From NCBI GenBank assembly GCA_963701205.1, contig OY969575.1, forward strand, positions 248,001 through 312,000: a DNA stretch of 64,000 nucleotides. The letters run 5' to 3'. Position 1 is the stretch's first letter; the number at the start of each line of letters is the position of its first letter. A program made the translations under genes and the position numbers. This DNA is from JALZKA01 sp963701205 (GTDB lineage Bacteria; Actinomycetota; Thermoleophilia; Solirubrobacterales; 70-9). Of the stretch, positions 42,321 to 51,403 are shown in pieces. The notes under the pieces are model-generated. The model worked only from the letters and a program-made list of their open reading frames with translations, made no database searches and was not told where the DNA came from.

Positions 42321-43829
42321 CTAGTTGTCGCCGGCGTAGTTCAAGATGGAGCGGTCGATCAACCACTCGACCGGTGCTCGATCATCCGTGTATACCGTGC
42401 CGCCGGGCAACCTGGGCCCAAGCCGTGCGGCCTGGATCGCAGCAAGGTTCTGCACCTCGACCGGAACCCCCGCCCGGCCGATGCCCCGGCGAAGCTTTTC
42501 AGCTGAAAGCGGCGCCTCGCTGGCAATCAGCATCGTGTTCGTGGCCTCGATGGGATCGCGCATCACCGTCGGAAAAACGGACGCCATCGTCCGTCCCAGA
42601 ACCTTTTCCAGGTCGTCGTTTCCCTCCGGGTGCCCGGCGTTGACGATCAGGACTCCTCCGGGCCGAAGCCGGTCCTTCGCCAGCTCGAAGAACTCGGTCG
42701 TCGCCAGGTAGAAGGGAATGTACGGCTGGCGGTAGGCGTCGACGAAGATCCCGTCGTAGCCGCCATCGGAGCGCCGCAACCAGGGTCGAGCGTCCTCGGA
42801 GTAAACGGTCAGATTCTCATTCGAGTCCATCTCGAAAAAGCGGTTTCCGACTTCCTCAAGGAGGGGGTCAATCTCGACCCCGTCGATCAGCGTGTGCGGC
42901 AGGAACTCGCCGTAGGCCCGGGCGGTGCTTCCCGCTGCGTTCCCCAGGATCGCGACCCGCTCCGGCGGCCCGTTCAGACCTGCGAAAGGCAGGACCAGGT
43001 AGCCATCCCACTCACCTCCTGTCAGGAATGAGTCCGGCCGCCAGATGGAGTGGATGGCCTGGCCCTCGTTCAGCTCAAGGATGCGATCGCCGTCGGGCTC
43101 CTCAATCACCCGGATGTACTGGTGCTCTGAATCCTTCTCGTAGAGAATCGTCCCATCGTCGGTGGCCTTAACGGTCCCAACCGGGATCGCCAGGGCGCCG
43201 GCAAGGGCGACTGGCGCCAACGCGAAGCGCCAGCCCAGCGGAATCGCGGCGACCAGCGCGAGGCTGAGGGCGAGGACCAAGAACGTGCGCTGGGTCCCCA
43301 GAAGCGGAATCAGGACAAGGGCGGCGAGCATCGTCCCCAAAAGCGAGCCGACGGTGGACACCGCGTAGAGGCGCCCTGCGGTCTGGCCGGAGCTCTCGAC
43401 CGAATCGACGGCGAGGCGGATGGCCCACGGGGAGGCGGTGCCGAGAATGCCGACCGGGACCGCGATCAAGGCCAACACCGCGACCAACGACCCCACGAAA
43501 GCGCCTGCCTCGATCTCGTCGAGCGCTCCAATTGCGACGTCAAAAAACGGTTGAGCAACAAACGGGATCAGCGCCACCAGGCCGGCGCCCACGATCACGA
43601 CCGTGCTCAGCGCCCGCACATTGGGATGACGGTCGCCCAGCCTGCCGCCGTACCAATAGCCGACCGAAAGCGCCACCAGGACGATGCCGATCGTGTTGGC
43701 CCAGACGATCGTCGAGGAGCCGAAGAAGGGCGCCAGCAGGCGCGCCGCGGCGATCTCAGCGCCGAGTGTGGCGATCCCAACGGTGAAGACGAGTCCGTAG
43801 AGATAGCGGTTGCGGTTGCGAGCGCTCAT
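42321..43829 (-). CDS. Membrane-fused spermidine synthase-like protein
   Basis: 502 aa. The N-terminal half has about seven or eight hydrophobic helices of the kind found fused to polyamine aminopropyltransferases. The C-terminal half is a SpeE-like Rossmann domain with AILGNAAGSTARAYG (SAM site), DGVEIDPLLEEVG and the active-site segment GIFVDAYRQPYIPFYL. It may transfer an aminopropyl group, but fused homologues often have other substrates. Its start overlaps the ctaG stop by 4 nt. Confidence 0.85.
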   Translation of the reverse strand: MSARNRNRYLYGLVFTVGIATLGAEIAAARLLAPFFGSSTIVWANTIGIVLVALSVGYWYGGRLGDRHPNVRALSTVVIVGAGLVALIPFVAQPFFDVAIGALDEIEAGAFVGSLVAVLALIAVPVGILGTASPWAIRLAVDSVESSGQTAGRLYAVSTVGSLLGTMLAALVLIPLLGTQRTFLVLALSLALVAAIPLGWRFALAPVALAGALAIPVGTVKATDDGTILYEKDSEHQYIRVIEEPDGDRILELNEGQAIHSIWRPDSFLTGGEWDGYLVLPFAGLNGPPERVAILGNAAGSTARAYGEFLPHTLIDGVEIDPLLEEVGNRFFEMDSNENLTVYSEDARPWLRRSDGGYDGIFVDAYRQPYIPFYLATTEFFELAKDRLRPGGVLIVNAGHPEGNDDLEKVLGRTMASVFPTVMRDPIEATNTMLIASEAPLSAEKLRRGIGRAGVPVEVQNLAAIQAARLGPRLPGGTVYTDDRAPVEWLIDRSILNYAGDN

Positions 43830-44710
43830 CGGCGGCGCAACCTCTCCTCGAGCCGGCCCCCGTGCCCGGCGCTCACGGCTCGGCTGGCGCGGGCCGGGCT
43901 CAGGTCCACCCCGCGCTCCTGCGCAAGCTCGACCAGTCGCTGCTCCTCGGACTCATCTCGCGCCCAGCGCAGCAGCGTGTAGGCGAGCACCGCGAGGGTC
44001 ACGATGCCACCCTCGAGCATCATGATCACGCCGGCGGTTCCCTGGTCGCTCAACGGCGCGATCCCCCAGTACGCCTGCCCGGGCTCATAGACGGGATAGA
44101 GCACCGTCCCCGACCACATGAAGATGTTTCCCAACCCTGCGCTCGCCAGCCGCGAGATCCCGATATAGGCGACCTGGAAGCCCCCACCGAACCAAGCCGG
44201 GCGCGGAAGTGGGCCCGCGAGCGACATCCACATCATGATCCCGGCCCCGATGAAGCATGAGTGCTGCAACGCGTGCACGGCTTCGTTGGTGACCGCGCCT
44301 TCATAGAGCGCGGGAATGTGCCAGATGTAGAGGTTCGCGATCCATAGCGGCAGCGCCACCTGGGGAAGCATCAGCACCTGAAGCTTTTCGAACGCCCTGA
44401 GCGCCATGACGGGCTGGAGGATCGATCGCGTCAGGCCAAGGACGATCAACAGCGCAGCGATGTCACCGATCAGGAGGTGCTGGATCATGTGCGCCAGCAC
44501 GAGCTCGCCGCCAATGTGGGCAACGGGCGAAACGAACATTGCGAGGATCAGCGCCAGTCCCGCGAAGTAGCTGATGACTCGCCAGGACGCAACCGCCCTG
44601 CCATCTCGAGCCAGGTTCGCGGCCCGAATCGCATAGATCGCACCCAGGGCCGTGATCCCGATCACCTGGAGCGGCTCAAAGACGCCGGAGCCGACGTGGG
44701 CGAGGGTCAT
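43826..44710 (-). CDS. ctaG: Cytochrome c oxidase assembly factor CtaG (caa3 type)
   Basis: 294-aa membrane protein with seven or so helices. Histidine-bearing helices typical of caa3_CtaG are visible (AHMIQHLLIGD, YIWHIPALYEGA, LQHSCFIGAGIMMW). The family helps assemble the CuA/CuB centres of cytochrome c oxidase. No oxidase subunit genes are in the window. It is translationally coupled to the spermidine synthase-like gene. Confidence 0.88.
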   Translation of the reverse strand: MTLAHVGSGVFEPLQVIGITALGAIYAIRAANLARDGRAVASWRVISYFAGLALILAMFVSPVAHIGGELVLAHMIQHLLIGDIAALLIVLGLTRSILQPVMALRAFEKLQVLMLPQVALPLWIANLYIWHIPALYEGAVTNEAVHALQHSCFIGAGIMMWMSLAGPLPRPAWFGGGFQVAYIGISRLASAGLGNIFMWSGTVLYPVYEPGQAYWGIAPLSDQGTAGVIMMLEGGIVTLAVLAYTLLRWARDESEEQRLVELAQERGVDLSPARASRAVSAGHGGRLEERLRRR

Positions 44711-44723
44711 GGATTGAGCGTAT

Positions 44724-45695
44724 CTAGAGCCACTCGATCCGCTTGAAGAAGCGGAAGAGCGATGCCACGGCGACGATCATCAGAACCAGCGCGGTCGGGT
44801 AGCCCCAGCCCTGGGCGAGCTCGGGCATGTGCTCGAAGTTCATCCCCCAGATCGATGCCAAGAATGTCGGTACGGCGATGATCGCGGCCCAGGCGGAGAT
44901 GCCACGGATGACCTCGTTCTGTTTGACGCCCAAAAGCGCGAGGTTGGCCTCCAGGATCGAGGTCAGGAGCTCGCGCTGGCTGGAGACCTGTTCGTCCACG
45001 CGCCGCGCATGGTCGTGAATGTCGCGAAAGTAGCGCCGGAGCTCGTCGTTGATTCCCGGATGCGAGCCGTACTCGAGTCCCTCGAGCGGCGCCAGCAAGG
45101 GACGCACGGCACGGTGGAACTCGATCACCTCGCGCTTCAGGAAGTAGATGCGCTGCGTCGCGTCGCTACGCGAGCCAAAGATCTCGTCCTCAACCTCCTC
45201 GATGTCGTTGTCGATCCCCGCGACAACCGGCGCGTAGTCATCGACCACCTTGTCGATGATTGCCCAGACGACCGCCCCCGTGCCACCGCTCAGCAGCTCG
45301 GGACGCTCCTCCAACCGCCGCCGGACACCCGTCAGGCCGCTGGCCTCGCCATGGCGCACGGCAATCACATAGCCGGAGCCGACGAACAGGTGGATCTCGC
45401 CGAACTCAACCTCTTCCTTGGCGTCGTCATAGCGGGCACTCCGCAAGACGATGAAGATCGACTCGTCGTACTCCTCAAGCTTCGGGCGCTGGTGGGCATC
45501 CCGCGCATCCTCCAAGGCGAGCTTGTGAAGGCCGAAGACTTCGCCGACCTGGGCCAGTTCGTCCTGGGTTGGCTCCTTGAGCCCGAGCCAGACGAACTCG
45601 TCCCCGCCCTTGCAAAAGTCAGCCGCCTGTTCGAGGTCGAGAGGATCCTCGTTCTGGCGCTCGCCACCGCGGTAATGGGCGCAATCGACGATCAT
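44724..45695 (-). CDS. corA: CorA-type magnesium/cobalt transporter
   Basis: Channel for Mg2+. From the ATG at 45695 (MIVDCAHYRGG) it is 323 aa. It has an N-terminal cytoplasmic domain, a long helical stalk and two C-terminal membrane helices with the selectivity motif GMN in SIWGMNFEHMPEL. The frame extends upstream with an Arg/Ser-rich run that looks non-coding, so the internal ATG is preferred. The C-terminus is basic (FKRIEWL). Confidence 0.93.
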   Translation of the reverse strand: MIVDCAHYRGGERQNEDPLDLEQAADFCKGGDEFVWLGLKEPTQDELAQVGEVFGLHKLALEDARDAHQRPKLEEYDESIFIVLRSARYDDAKEEVEFGEIHLFVGSGYVIAVRHGEASGLTGVRRRLEERPELLSGGTGAVVWAIIDKVVDDYAPVVAGIDNDIEEVEDEIFGSRSDATQRIYFLKREVIEFHRAVRPLLAPLEGLEYGSHPGINDELRRYFRDIHDHARRVDEQVSSQRELLTSILEANLALLGVKQNEVIRGISAWAAIIAVPTFLASIWGMNFEHMPELAQGWGYPTALVLMIVAVASLFRFFKRIEWL

Positions 45696-45729
45696 CTGAC
45701 GGCGGGGACTCCCCGTTCCGCGTTGACTC

Positions 45730-46287
45730 TCAGCTGAACGAAACCTCGACCGGCTCCCGCTCGGCGGCATCCGCAATCTCGAAGAACTCGCGATCGGTGA
45801 AGCCGCCCGAGTTGGCGACGATCGAGTTCGGGAAGATCTGGATCTTCGTGTTGTAGGCCTGGACGTTCGAGTTGTAGATCCGCCTCGACGCCTGAATCTC
45901 ATCCTCAAGCTCCGAGAGGTTGCGGGAGAGCTGTTGGAAGTTCTCCGTAGCCCTGAGGTCCGGGTACTGCTCGGCCACAGCCCGCAGATCCGTGAGCGCG
46001 GCGTTCAGGAGGCCCTCGGCCTGGCTCGCCTCGGCCGGGCCGGAGGCCTGCATCGCCTGGGCCCGCGCCTGCGTCACCTTTTCAAACGTCTCGCGCTCGT
46101 GTTGCGCATACCCCTTGACGGTCTCCACCAGGTTGGGCACCAGGTCGTGGCGGCGCTTGAGCTGCACATCAATGCCGGACCAGGACTCGTCAACGCGGTT
46201 CTTGGAACCGATCATCGAGTTCCGAATCAGGATCCAAACGAGCGCCAGCAGAACTGCGGCACCGACGACAATCAAGACAATGGTCAT
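45730..46287 (-). CDS. LemA family protein
   Basis: 185 aa from the ATG at 46287: an N-terminal membrane helix (about 2-20), then the LemA helical bundle with NRVDESWSGIDVQLKRRHDL, VETVKGYAQHERE and YNTKIQIFPNSIVANSGGF. AAGGAG upstream supports this start over an upstream frame to 46323. The function of LemA proteins in bacteria is poorly known; they are membrane-anchored with a cytoplasmic or external helical domain. Confidence 0.92.
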   Translation of the reverse strand: MTIVLIVVGAAVLLALVWILIRNSMIGSKNRVDESWSGIDVQLKRRHDLVPNLVETVKGYAQHERETFEKVTQARAQAMQASGPAEASQAEGLLNAALTDLRAVAEQYPDLRATENFQQLSRNLSELEDEIQASRRIYNSNVQAYNTKIQIFPNSIVANSGGFTDREFFEIADAAEREPVEVSFS

Positions 46288-46389
46288 TCGCTCAAGGCTC
46301 CTTGCTGAGTTCGGTCGCGGCAATTATCCACACAATCGCGGCGGATGCGTGCTGACCCGCCGCTTGGGGTCCTGGCCCACGCCCGGATT

Positions 46390-47026
46390 TCAGGCCTCAT
46401 CCTCCGCAAGCGCCCCCTCGAGCCGCAGCAACCAGCGCTTCATGCCGGGGCCGCCGCCGTAGTTCCCGGGGTCGCCGCCGCTGCGAACGATCCGGTGGCA
46501 GGGCACGACAATCGGCAACGGATTGGCGCCCAGCGCCGTACCCGCTGCCCGGTGCGCACGCGGGTTGCCAGCCCGTCCGGCGATCTCGCCGTACGTGGCT
46601 GTGATCCCGAACGGAAGCTTGGCCGTGGCCCGCAGGACCTTGCGATAGAAACCACCCGGGACGAGCTGCCAATCCAGATCAACATCGAACTCCCGGCGCC
46701 CACCAGTGAAGTACTGGTCGAGTTCCCGCCGCACCTCATCCAGCGCCGCGGGCGCCTCGACGATCCGCGGCGAGATTCCCGCCGCGATCTCCGCCAGGAA
46801 GTCGTCCAGCTCGCGGTTCGGCAAACCCACCGACACAAGCCCGCGACCGGTTGCCGCAACGAGGGCATCGCCAACGGGCGTGTCCACGCTGTGCGTAGCT
46901 GACCCTGGCCGCGCCGGTAGCTACAGCGTGTTCGGCAAATCGCGACGCGGCCGCCGCGGCCGCCTCACGATCAAGCGCGCGGCCGGCCGCCAGCGCTCGC
47001 TCAATTCGGTCGTCCGTTGCGTTCAT
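46390..47026 (-). pseudogene. ogt: Methylated-DNA-protein cysteine methyltransferase, frame broken near the N-terminus
   Basis: The C-terminal frame (46390-46887) is a complete MGMT catalytic domain with PCHRIVRSGG and the ATYGEIAG helix. It removes alkyl groups from O6-alkylguanine. The N-terminal frame (47026 down to about 46900) encodes RIERALAAGRALDREAAAA and then RVSYA, and joins the second as YA-x-VDTPVGDALV if one base in TACGCACAGCGTGGAC is removed. The first ATG overlaps the sigma stop (ATGA). If translation instead starts at the GTG at 46887, the 165-aa product still has the catalytic domain. Confidence 0.8.
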
Positions 47027-47505
47027 CGATCCTCCATCCTCACGGACCCGCGGAGCTTTCGCAGTCCCTCGTGAACGTTGCGCCGCGCCGCCGCCTCAGA
47101 GATGTCCATCGTGGCCGCCACGTCGCGATAGCGAAGATCGGCGGCATAGCGAAGGGCCACAGCGGTGCGCTGCTTTTCCGGTAGCGCCGCGACGGCCTCC
47201 CAAAGCTCAGGATCCGCGCGCTCGGGCTCCGGTGCTGCCAACTCAGGAAGTTCCGACGCCGGGACGGGACGCCGCGCCCGGGCCCGGTGATGATCGATGG
47301 CCTTGTGACGCGCAATCGTCATTACCCAGGCGCGGGGATTGGCACCGTCGAGGGATTCGTATGAGCGCAGTGCGGACATGAAGGTCTCCTGAAAACAATC
47401 ATCGGCGTCGGCGGGCCCAACCATCGCCCGCAGGTAGCCGAGGACGGCAGCGCGGTGCGCATCTAGAAACTTCTGGAAGGGCTCTCGTGTTGCCACGGGT
47501 GTCAT
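47023..47505 (-). CDS. ECF-type RNA polymerase sigma factor (second)
   Basis: A 160-aa short sigma factor with region 2 (LGYLRAMVGPADADDCFQETFM, then PRAWVMTIARHKAIDHHR) and region 4 (LPEKQRTAVALRYAADLRYRDVAATMDISEAAARRNVHEG). No zinc-finger anti-sigma is coupled to it; the next gene encodes an MGMT, a DNA-damage repair enzyme. It is divergent, with 56 bp between starts, from the serine-triplet membrane protein gene, which is a natural candidate target. Confidence 0.92.
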   Translation of the reverse strand: MTPVATREPFQKFLDAHRAAVLGYLRAMVGPADADDCFQETFMSALRSYESLDGANPRAWVMTIARHKAIDHHRARARRPVPASELPELAAPEPERADPELWEAVAALPEKQRTAVALRYAADLRYRDVAATMDISEAAARRNVHEGLRKLRGSVRMEDR

Positions 47506-47561
47506 CTTCTTATCCTGAAGCGTTCGTGGAGCCCAAAACGTGAGATCGACGAAAGGAATTC

Positions 47562-47873
47562 ATGGCTAACGCGGGATTGTGGTCAGAGGACTCATTCCTC
47601 TCGATCGCGTCAAAAGATTCCATCCTTTCGATTGGTTCCGTGGGTTCGGTCCTCTCGATCGGCTCCTTCGGCTCGGCCGCCTCGGCGTTCTCGGTCGGCT
47701 CGGCCGCGTCATTCGGCTCAGCGCTCTCTGCGGCAAGCGCGGGGTCGGTGATGTCTTCCGGCGCCCGCGGCCAGGTCATGGGTCAGGACGACCAGAGGGC
47801 CGCCTGGCTGGCCGCCGGCGTTCTCGTCGGTTGCGCGGCTCTTATTGCGCTGGAGGCGCACAGACGGGCCTAG
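47562..47873 (+). CDS. Serine-triplet (S-x-x)20 repeat protein with C-terminal membrane helix
   Basis: 103 aa. Serine occupies residues 8, 11, 14 and so on to 65, that is 20 consecutive S-x-x triplets. The other positions are mostly I, V, L, F, A and G (e.g. SILSIGSVGSVLSIGS). A polar linker (67-79) leads to one hydrophobic helix (80-97) and a basic end (HRR). The start ATG follows AAAGGAATTC. I do not know a named family. The period-3 pattern would suit a beta-solenoid or other repetitive fold on the membrane. There is no signal peptide, so the topology may be N-outside by tail insertion, or cytoplasmic. It is divergent from the second ECF sigma gene. Confidence 0.75.
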   Translation: MANAGLWSEDSFLSIASKDSILSIGSVGSVLSIGSFGSAASAFSVGSAASFGSALSAASAGSVMSSGARGQVMGQDDQRAAWLAAGVLVGCAALIALEAHRRA

Positions 47874-48011
47874 CAGCCGGGCGACCCGTCTGGGCGACGG
47901 GACGTAGCCTGCACCGTCTTTCTGATCGCCGCGACCTATCCCCTTCAAGCCCTTGTCGCAGGGCCGTCCTGGATCATGACAACCCGCCGCGACGCGGACG
48001 ACCGGCCGTCC

Positions 48012-48040
48012 TTGACACCCTCGAAATGGTCGACTAGGGT
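48012..48040 (+). promoter_or_regulatory. Promoter of the collagen-like gene
   Basis: TTGACA (48012-48017), a 17-bp spacer and TAGGGT (48035-48040) form a near-consensus housekeeping promoter. The leader is about 65 nt and carries a GGGGGAG ribosome site before the ATG at 48113. The remaining gap 47874-48011 shows a weak CCCGTC/GACGGG hairpin (47885-47901) and nothing else clear. Confidence 0.65.
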
Positions 48041-48112
48041 CGAAATGCAAGCACGGGCCGACGGACGGGCCAGCCGCCGAGCAGGACGCTCGTTCAGTCA
48101 CGGGGGAGAATC

Positions 48113-48751
48113 ATGAAGGCCATTGGATCCAGGATCTTTTCGCCAACCGTCGCCGCAGTGGTCGCGCTGGTTGTCGCAGGAGGTATCGCCGGGGCGACCA
48201 TTCCAGATGGCGCCGGGACCATTCACGCCTGTTACGACGTTAACGGGAAGGGCGAGGTGGACGGCAAATCGAAGCTTCGGGTGATCGACCCCGAAGACGG
48301 TCAGAAGCCCGATGCGCAGATGTGCAAGCACGACGAAGTGCAGTTGTCGTGGAACCAAACCGGTTCGCAGGGCACGACCGGCCCGGCTGGTCCGCAGGGC
48401 GCACCTGGCCCCGCTGGTCCGCAGGGCGCGACCGGCCCCGAAGGTCCGCAGGGCGCGACCGGCGCTGCCATGTTCGGGTATGTCGCCGTGACTGGCGGAG
48501 GCGTGGGCCTGCGGTACGGCGAGGGCATCCGCGGTGCTGTTCGTGAAGGGGCAGGCCGATACAGGGTCGAGTTCGAAAGCGACCTTTATCGGTGCGTGAT
48601 CCACGTTACCCCGGGAGTCGGGCTATCCGACGAAATGATCGGCAGCAGTGAGCCGCTCGCGCTGGATGTCTACGACATCCAATTCCAGCGGTTCGCATAT
48701 GTTCGTTCGTCCGGGGGGGACACCTCGTTCATGATCTCCGCGTTCTGTTGA
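48113..48751 (+). CDS. Secreted collagen-like (G-x-y) protein
   Basis: 212 aa. An N-terminal signal or anchor segment (about 10-30) is followed by a short globular part with cysteines (IHACYDVNGKGEVDGKSKLRVI and MCKHDEVQ). About 12 G-x-y triplets come next (GTTGPAGPQGAPGPAGPQG and on). A C-terminal domain of about 90 residues has two cysteines (RCVIHV and AFC). The triplets match bacterial collagen-like surface proteins. No LPXTG or membrane anchor is seen at the C-terminus. Confidence 0.85.
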   Translation: MKAIGSRIFSPTVAAVVALVVAGGIAGATIPDGAGTIHACYDVNGKGEVDGKSKLRVIDPEDGQKPDAQMCKHDEVQLSWNQTGSQGTTGPAGPQGAPGPAGPQGATGPEGPQGATGAAMFGYVAVTGGGVGLRYGEGIRGAVREGAGRYRVEFESDLYRCVIHVTPGVGLSDEMIGSSEPLALDVYDIQFQRFAYVRSSGGDTSFMISAFC

Positions 48752-48798
48752 GTTCGTCACCCGGAGACCACGCGTGACGCCGCGCCGCTCGCGCACCG

Positions 48799-48825
48799 GG
48801 CCAGGGCGAAACGATCGCCCTGGCC
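48799..48825 (+). terminator. Strong hairpin after the collagen-like gene
   Basis: An uninterrupted 11-bp stem, GGCCAGGGCGA (48799-48809) and TCGCCCTGGCC (48815-48825), with a 5-nt loop. It lies 48 bp past the collagen-like stop and before the opposing tRNA-His. There is no U-tract, so it is a likely but unproven terminator. Confidence 0.5.
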
Positions 48826-48892
48826 GCGGGCCCGTCCCCTTAGGGTCCGCCTTAATTGACGTAGTCGCACGCAACGGCTGCGGGACTCTAGG

Positions 48893-48966
48893 GGTGAGCG
48901 ACGGGACTTGAACCCGCGACCGCCTGGATCACAACCAGGAGCTCTACCAACTGAGCTACGCCCACC
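48893..48966 (-). tRNA. tRNA-His (anticodon GTG)
   Basis: The minus-strand cloverleaf has acceptor GTGGGCG/CGCTCAC and an anticodon stem CCTGG/CCAGG with loop TTGTGAT. The extra 5' G(-1) sits opposite discriminator C73, the identity mark of tRNA-His. Bases 74-75 are CC but A76 is not encoded. Confidence 0.95.
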
Positions 48967-49054
48967 GCGGACTCCCAATTTAGCGGCCGGGGAGGCCGAT
49001 CAGAAGCCGGGGCTTTGCCGGTTGGACCCGACGGAAACCCTATTCTGCCCCTAG

Positions 49055-49127
49055 GCCCCCGTAGCTCAGGGGATAGAGCGGCTGCCTTCTAAGCAGCGGG
49101 CCGGAGGTTCGAATCCTCCCGGGGGCG
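49055..49127 (+). tRNA. tRNA-Arg (anticodon TCT)
   Basis: Acceptor GCCCCCG/CGGGGGC, D-arm GTAGCTCAGGGGATAGAGC, anticodon stem GCTGC/GCAGC with loop CTTCTAA, T-arm GGTTCGAATCC and discriminator G. It reads AGA/AGG codons. CCA is not encoded. The opposing 83-residue gene stops at the very next base. Confidence 0.95.
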
Positions 49128-49379
49128 TTACCGCTGATCGGCGTCGGCGTCGGCCTCGCTCGTCGGCGCGCTGTCCGCTGCCGGCTCGGGGCTGGCTTCT
49201 TCGGCCTCCTGCCCCGGATCCTTCAGGGCTTCGGCCGCCGCCTTGGCCTTGTCGGCAATCGAGCCGCTGCCGGTCGCGATGTTCTTGAGTTCCTCGGCGT
49301 CGGCCTTCAGGGCGTCGGTTCCGCCGCGCTTTGAGACCAGTTCCTTTGCCTTGTCGCTGAGCTTCTTGAAATCAACCAT
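49128..49379 (-). CDS. Small helical protein, possibly Rv0909-like antitoxin family
   Basis: 83 aa. A charged helical part (MVDFKKLSDKAKELVSKRGG, then ADKAKAAAEALKDPG) is followed by an acidic, Glu/Ala/Asp-rich low-complexity tail (about 55-83). The start resembles actinobacterial DKAKELV-type antitoxin-like proteins of the Rv0909/MT0933 group, but the match is only by eye and no toxin gene is adjacent. A GAGGAG ribosome site lies 6 nt before the ATG. Confidence 0.6.
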   Translation of the reverse strand: MVDFKKLSDKAKELVSKRGGTDALKADAEELKNIATGSGSIADKAKAAAEALKDPGQEAEEASPEPAADSAPTSEADADADQR

Positions 49380-49489
49380 CGTCCGCTCCTCTGCTCGACT
49401 GCCGGGGCCTCGGACTCTACTGCCCAGCCGAACCGCCTCCGTTCAACCGAGCCGCGGGCTGGCTCTCCCGCGGCTAGACTCGCCCGTCA

Positions 49490-49563
49490 CGGGGCGTGGC
49501 GCAGCCTGGTAGCGCGCTGCCTTTGGGTGGCAGAGGTCCCCGGTTCAAATCCGGGCGCCCCGA
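49490..49563 (+). tRNA. tRNA-Pro (anticodon TGG)
   Basis: Acceptor CGGGGCG/CGCCCCG, D-arm with GGCGCAGCCTGGTAGCGC, anticodon stem CTGCC/GGCAG with loop TTTGGGT, T-arm GGTTCAAATCC and discriminator A. CCA is not encoded. Confidence 0.95.
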
Positions 49564-49584
49564 CTATCGTCAGGCCCGAGTTGC

Positions 49585-50894
<1,310 letters not shown>

Positions 50895-50898
<4 letters not shown>

Positions 50899-51248
50899 TT
50901 GACCACCGGCGTCACGGCTTCGACATTGGTCTCACCCGTCCGGATCCGCACCGCCCGTTCAAGCGGCACGACGAAGATCTTTCCGTCGCCGACCTCGCCC
51001 GTCTGACCGCCGGCGCGAACCGCTTCGATCGCGATATCGACAAAGTCATCAGACACGGCCACCTCGAAGCGCACCTTCTCTGCCAGGCCCATCTTCACGG
51101 TCGTCCCCCGGTACGTCTCAACGCGGTCAAGCTCGCCGCCATGGCCCTGAACACGGCTCATCGAAACGCCTCTGACCTCGGCGCGGTAGAGCGCCTCCAA
51201 AACGTCGTTCGCCTTTTCCGGGCGCACGATTCCGATAACGAGCTTCAC
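50895..51248 (-). CDS. glnK: Nitrogen regulatory protein P-II
   Basis: 117 aa from the GTG at 51248 (KLVIGIVRPEKANDVLEAL after the initiator); an ATG at 51266 would add six residues. PII trimers sense ATP/ADP and 2-oxoglutarate and gate Amt. The T-loop reads ETYRGTTVKMGLAEKV: the first tyrosine is kept, but the residue at the classical Y51 modification position is valine. The nucleotide-binding motif TGEVGDGKIFV is intact. Control by uridylylation or adenylylation at Y51 is therefore excluded here. Confidence 0.94.
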
Positions 51249-51389
51249 GCCTTCCGACTCCTCCATTTGGGACAGGACGGCGCGAGCCTACCCCGTGAAT
51301 GCCTGTGCCGGCGCCGTTTCCCGTCTGCGAAACCCGCAAAAACCGGAAATCCAATCGGCGTTCCGGGCGAAGCTCGAAGCGCGACTTCA

Positions 51390-51395
51390 TAGGCT
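51390..51395 (+). promoter_or_regulatory. -10 box of the DUF1015 gene (leaderless type)
   Basis: TAGGCT ends 8 nt before the ATG at 51404. The divergent glnK side of this 155-bp gap has its own TAGGCT on the minus strand near 51290. An imperfect GTTTC-N8-GAAAC repeat at 51316-51333 has no assigned role. Confidence 0.45.
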
Positions 51396-51403
51396 GCGAT
51401 CCG

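Noticed and set aside
47510..47779. Minus-strand frame of 89 residues with an E-P-rich triplet pattern opposite the serine-triplet gene
   Set aside because: Its period-3 pattern is the mirror of the TCN serine codons on the plus strand. It has no ribosome site and overlaps the sigma promoter region, so it is a shadow.
48893..49563. tRNA cluster as an integration hotspot next to surface-protein genes
   Set aside because: No integrase, no duplicated tRNA 3' end and no base-composition change are seen nearby.
51316..51333. GTTTC-N8-GAAAC repeat before glnK as a GlnR-type site
   Set aside because: Spacing and half-sites do not match the GlnR pattern well, and a five-base repeat is too short to claim an operator.
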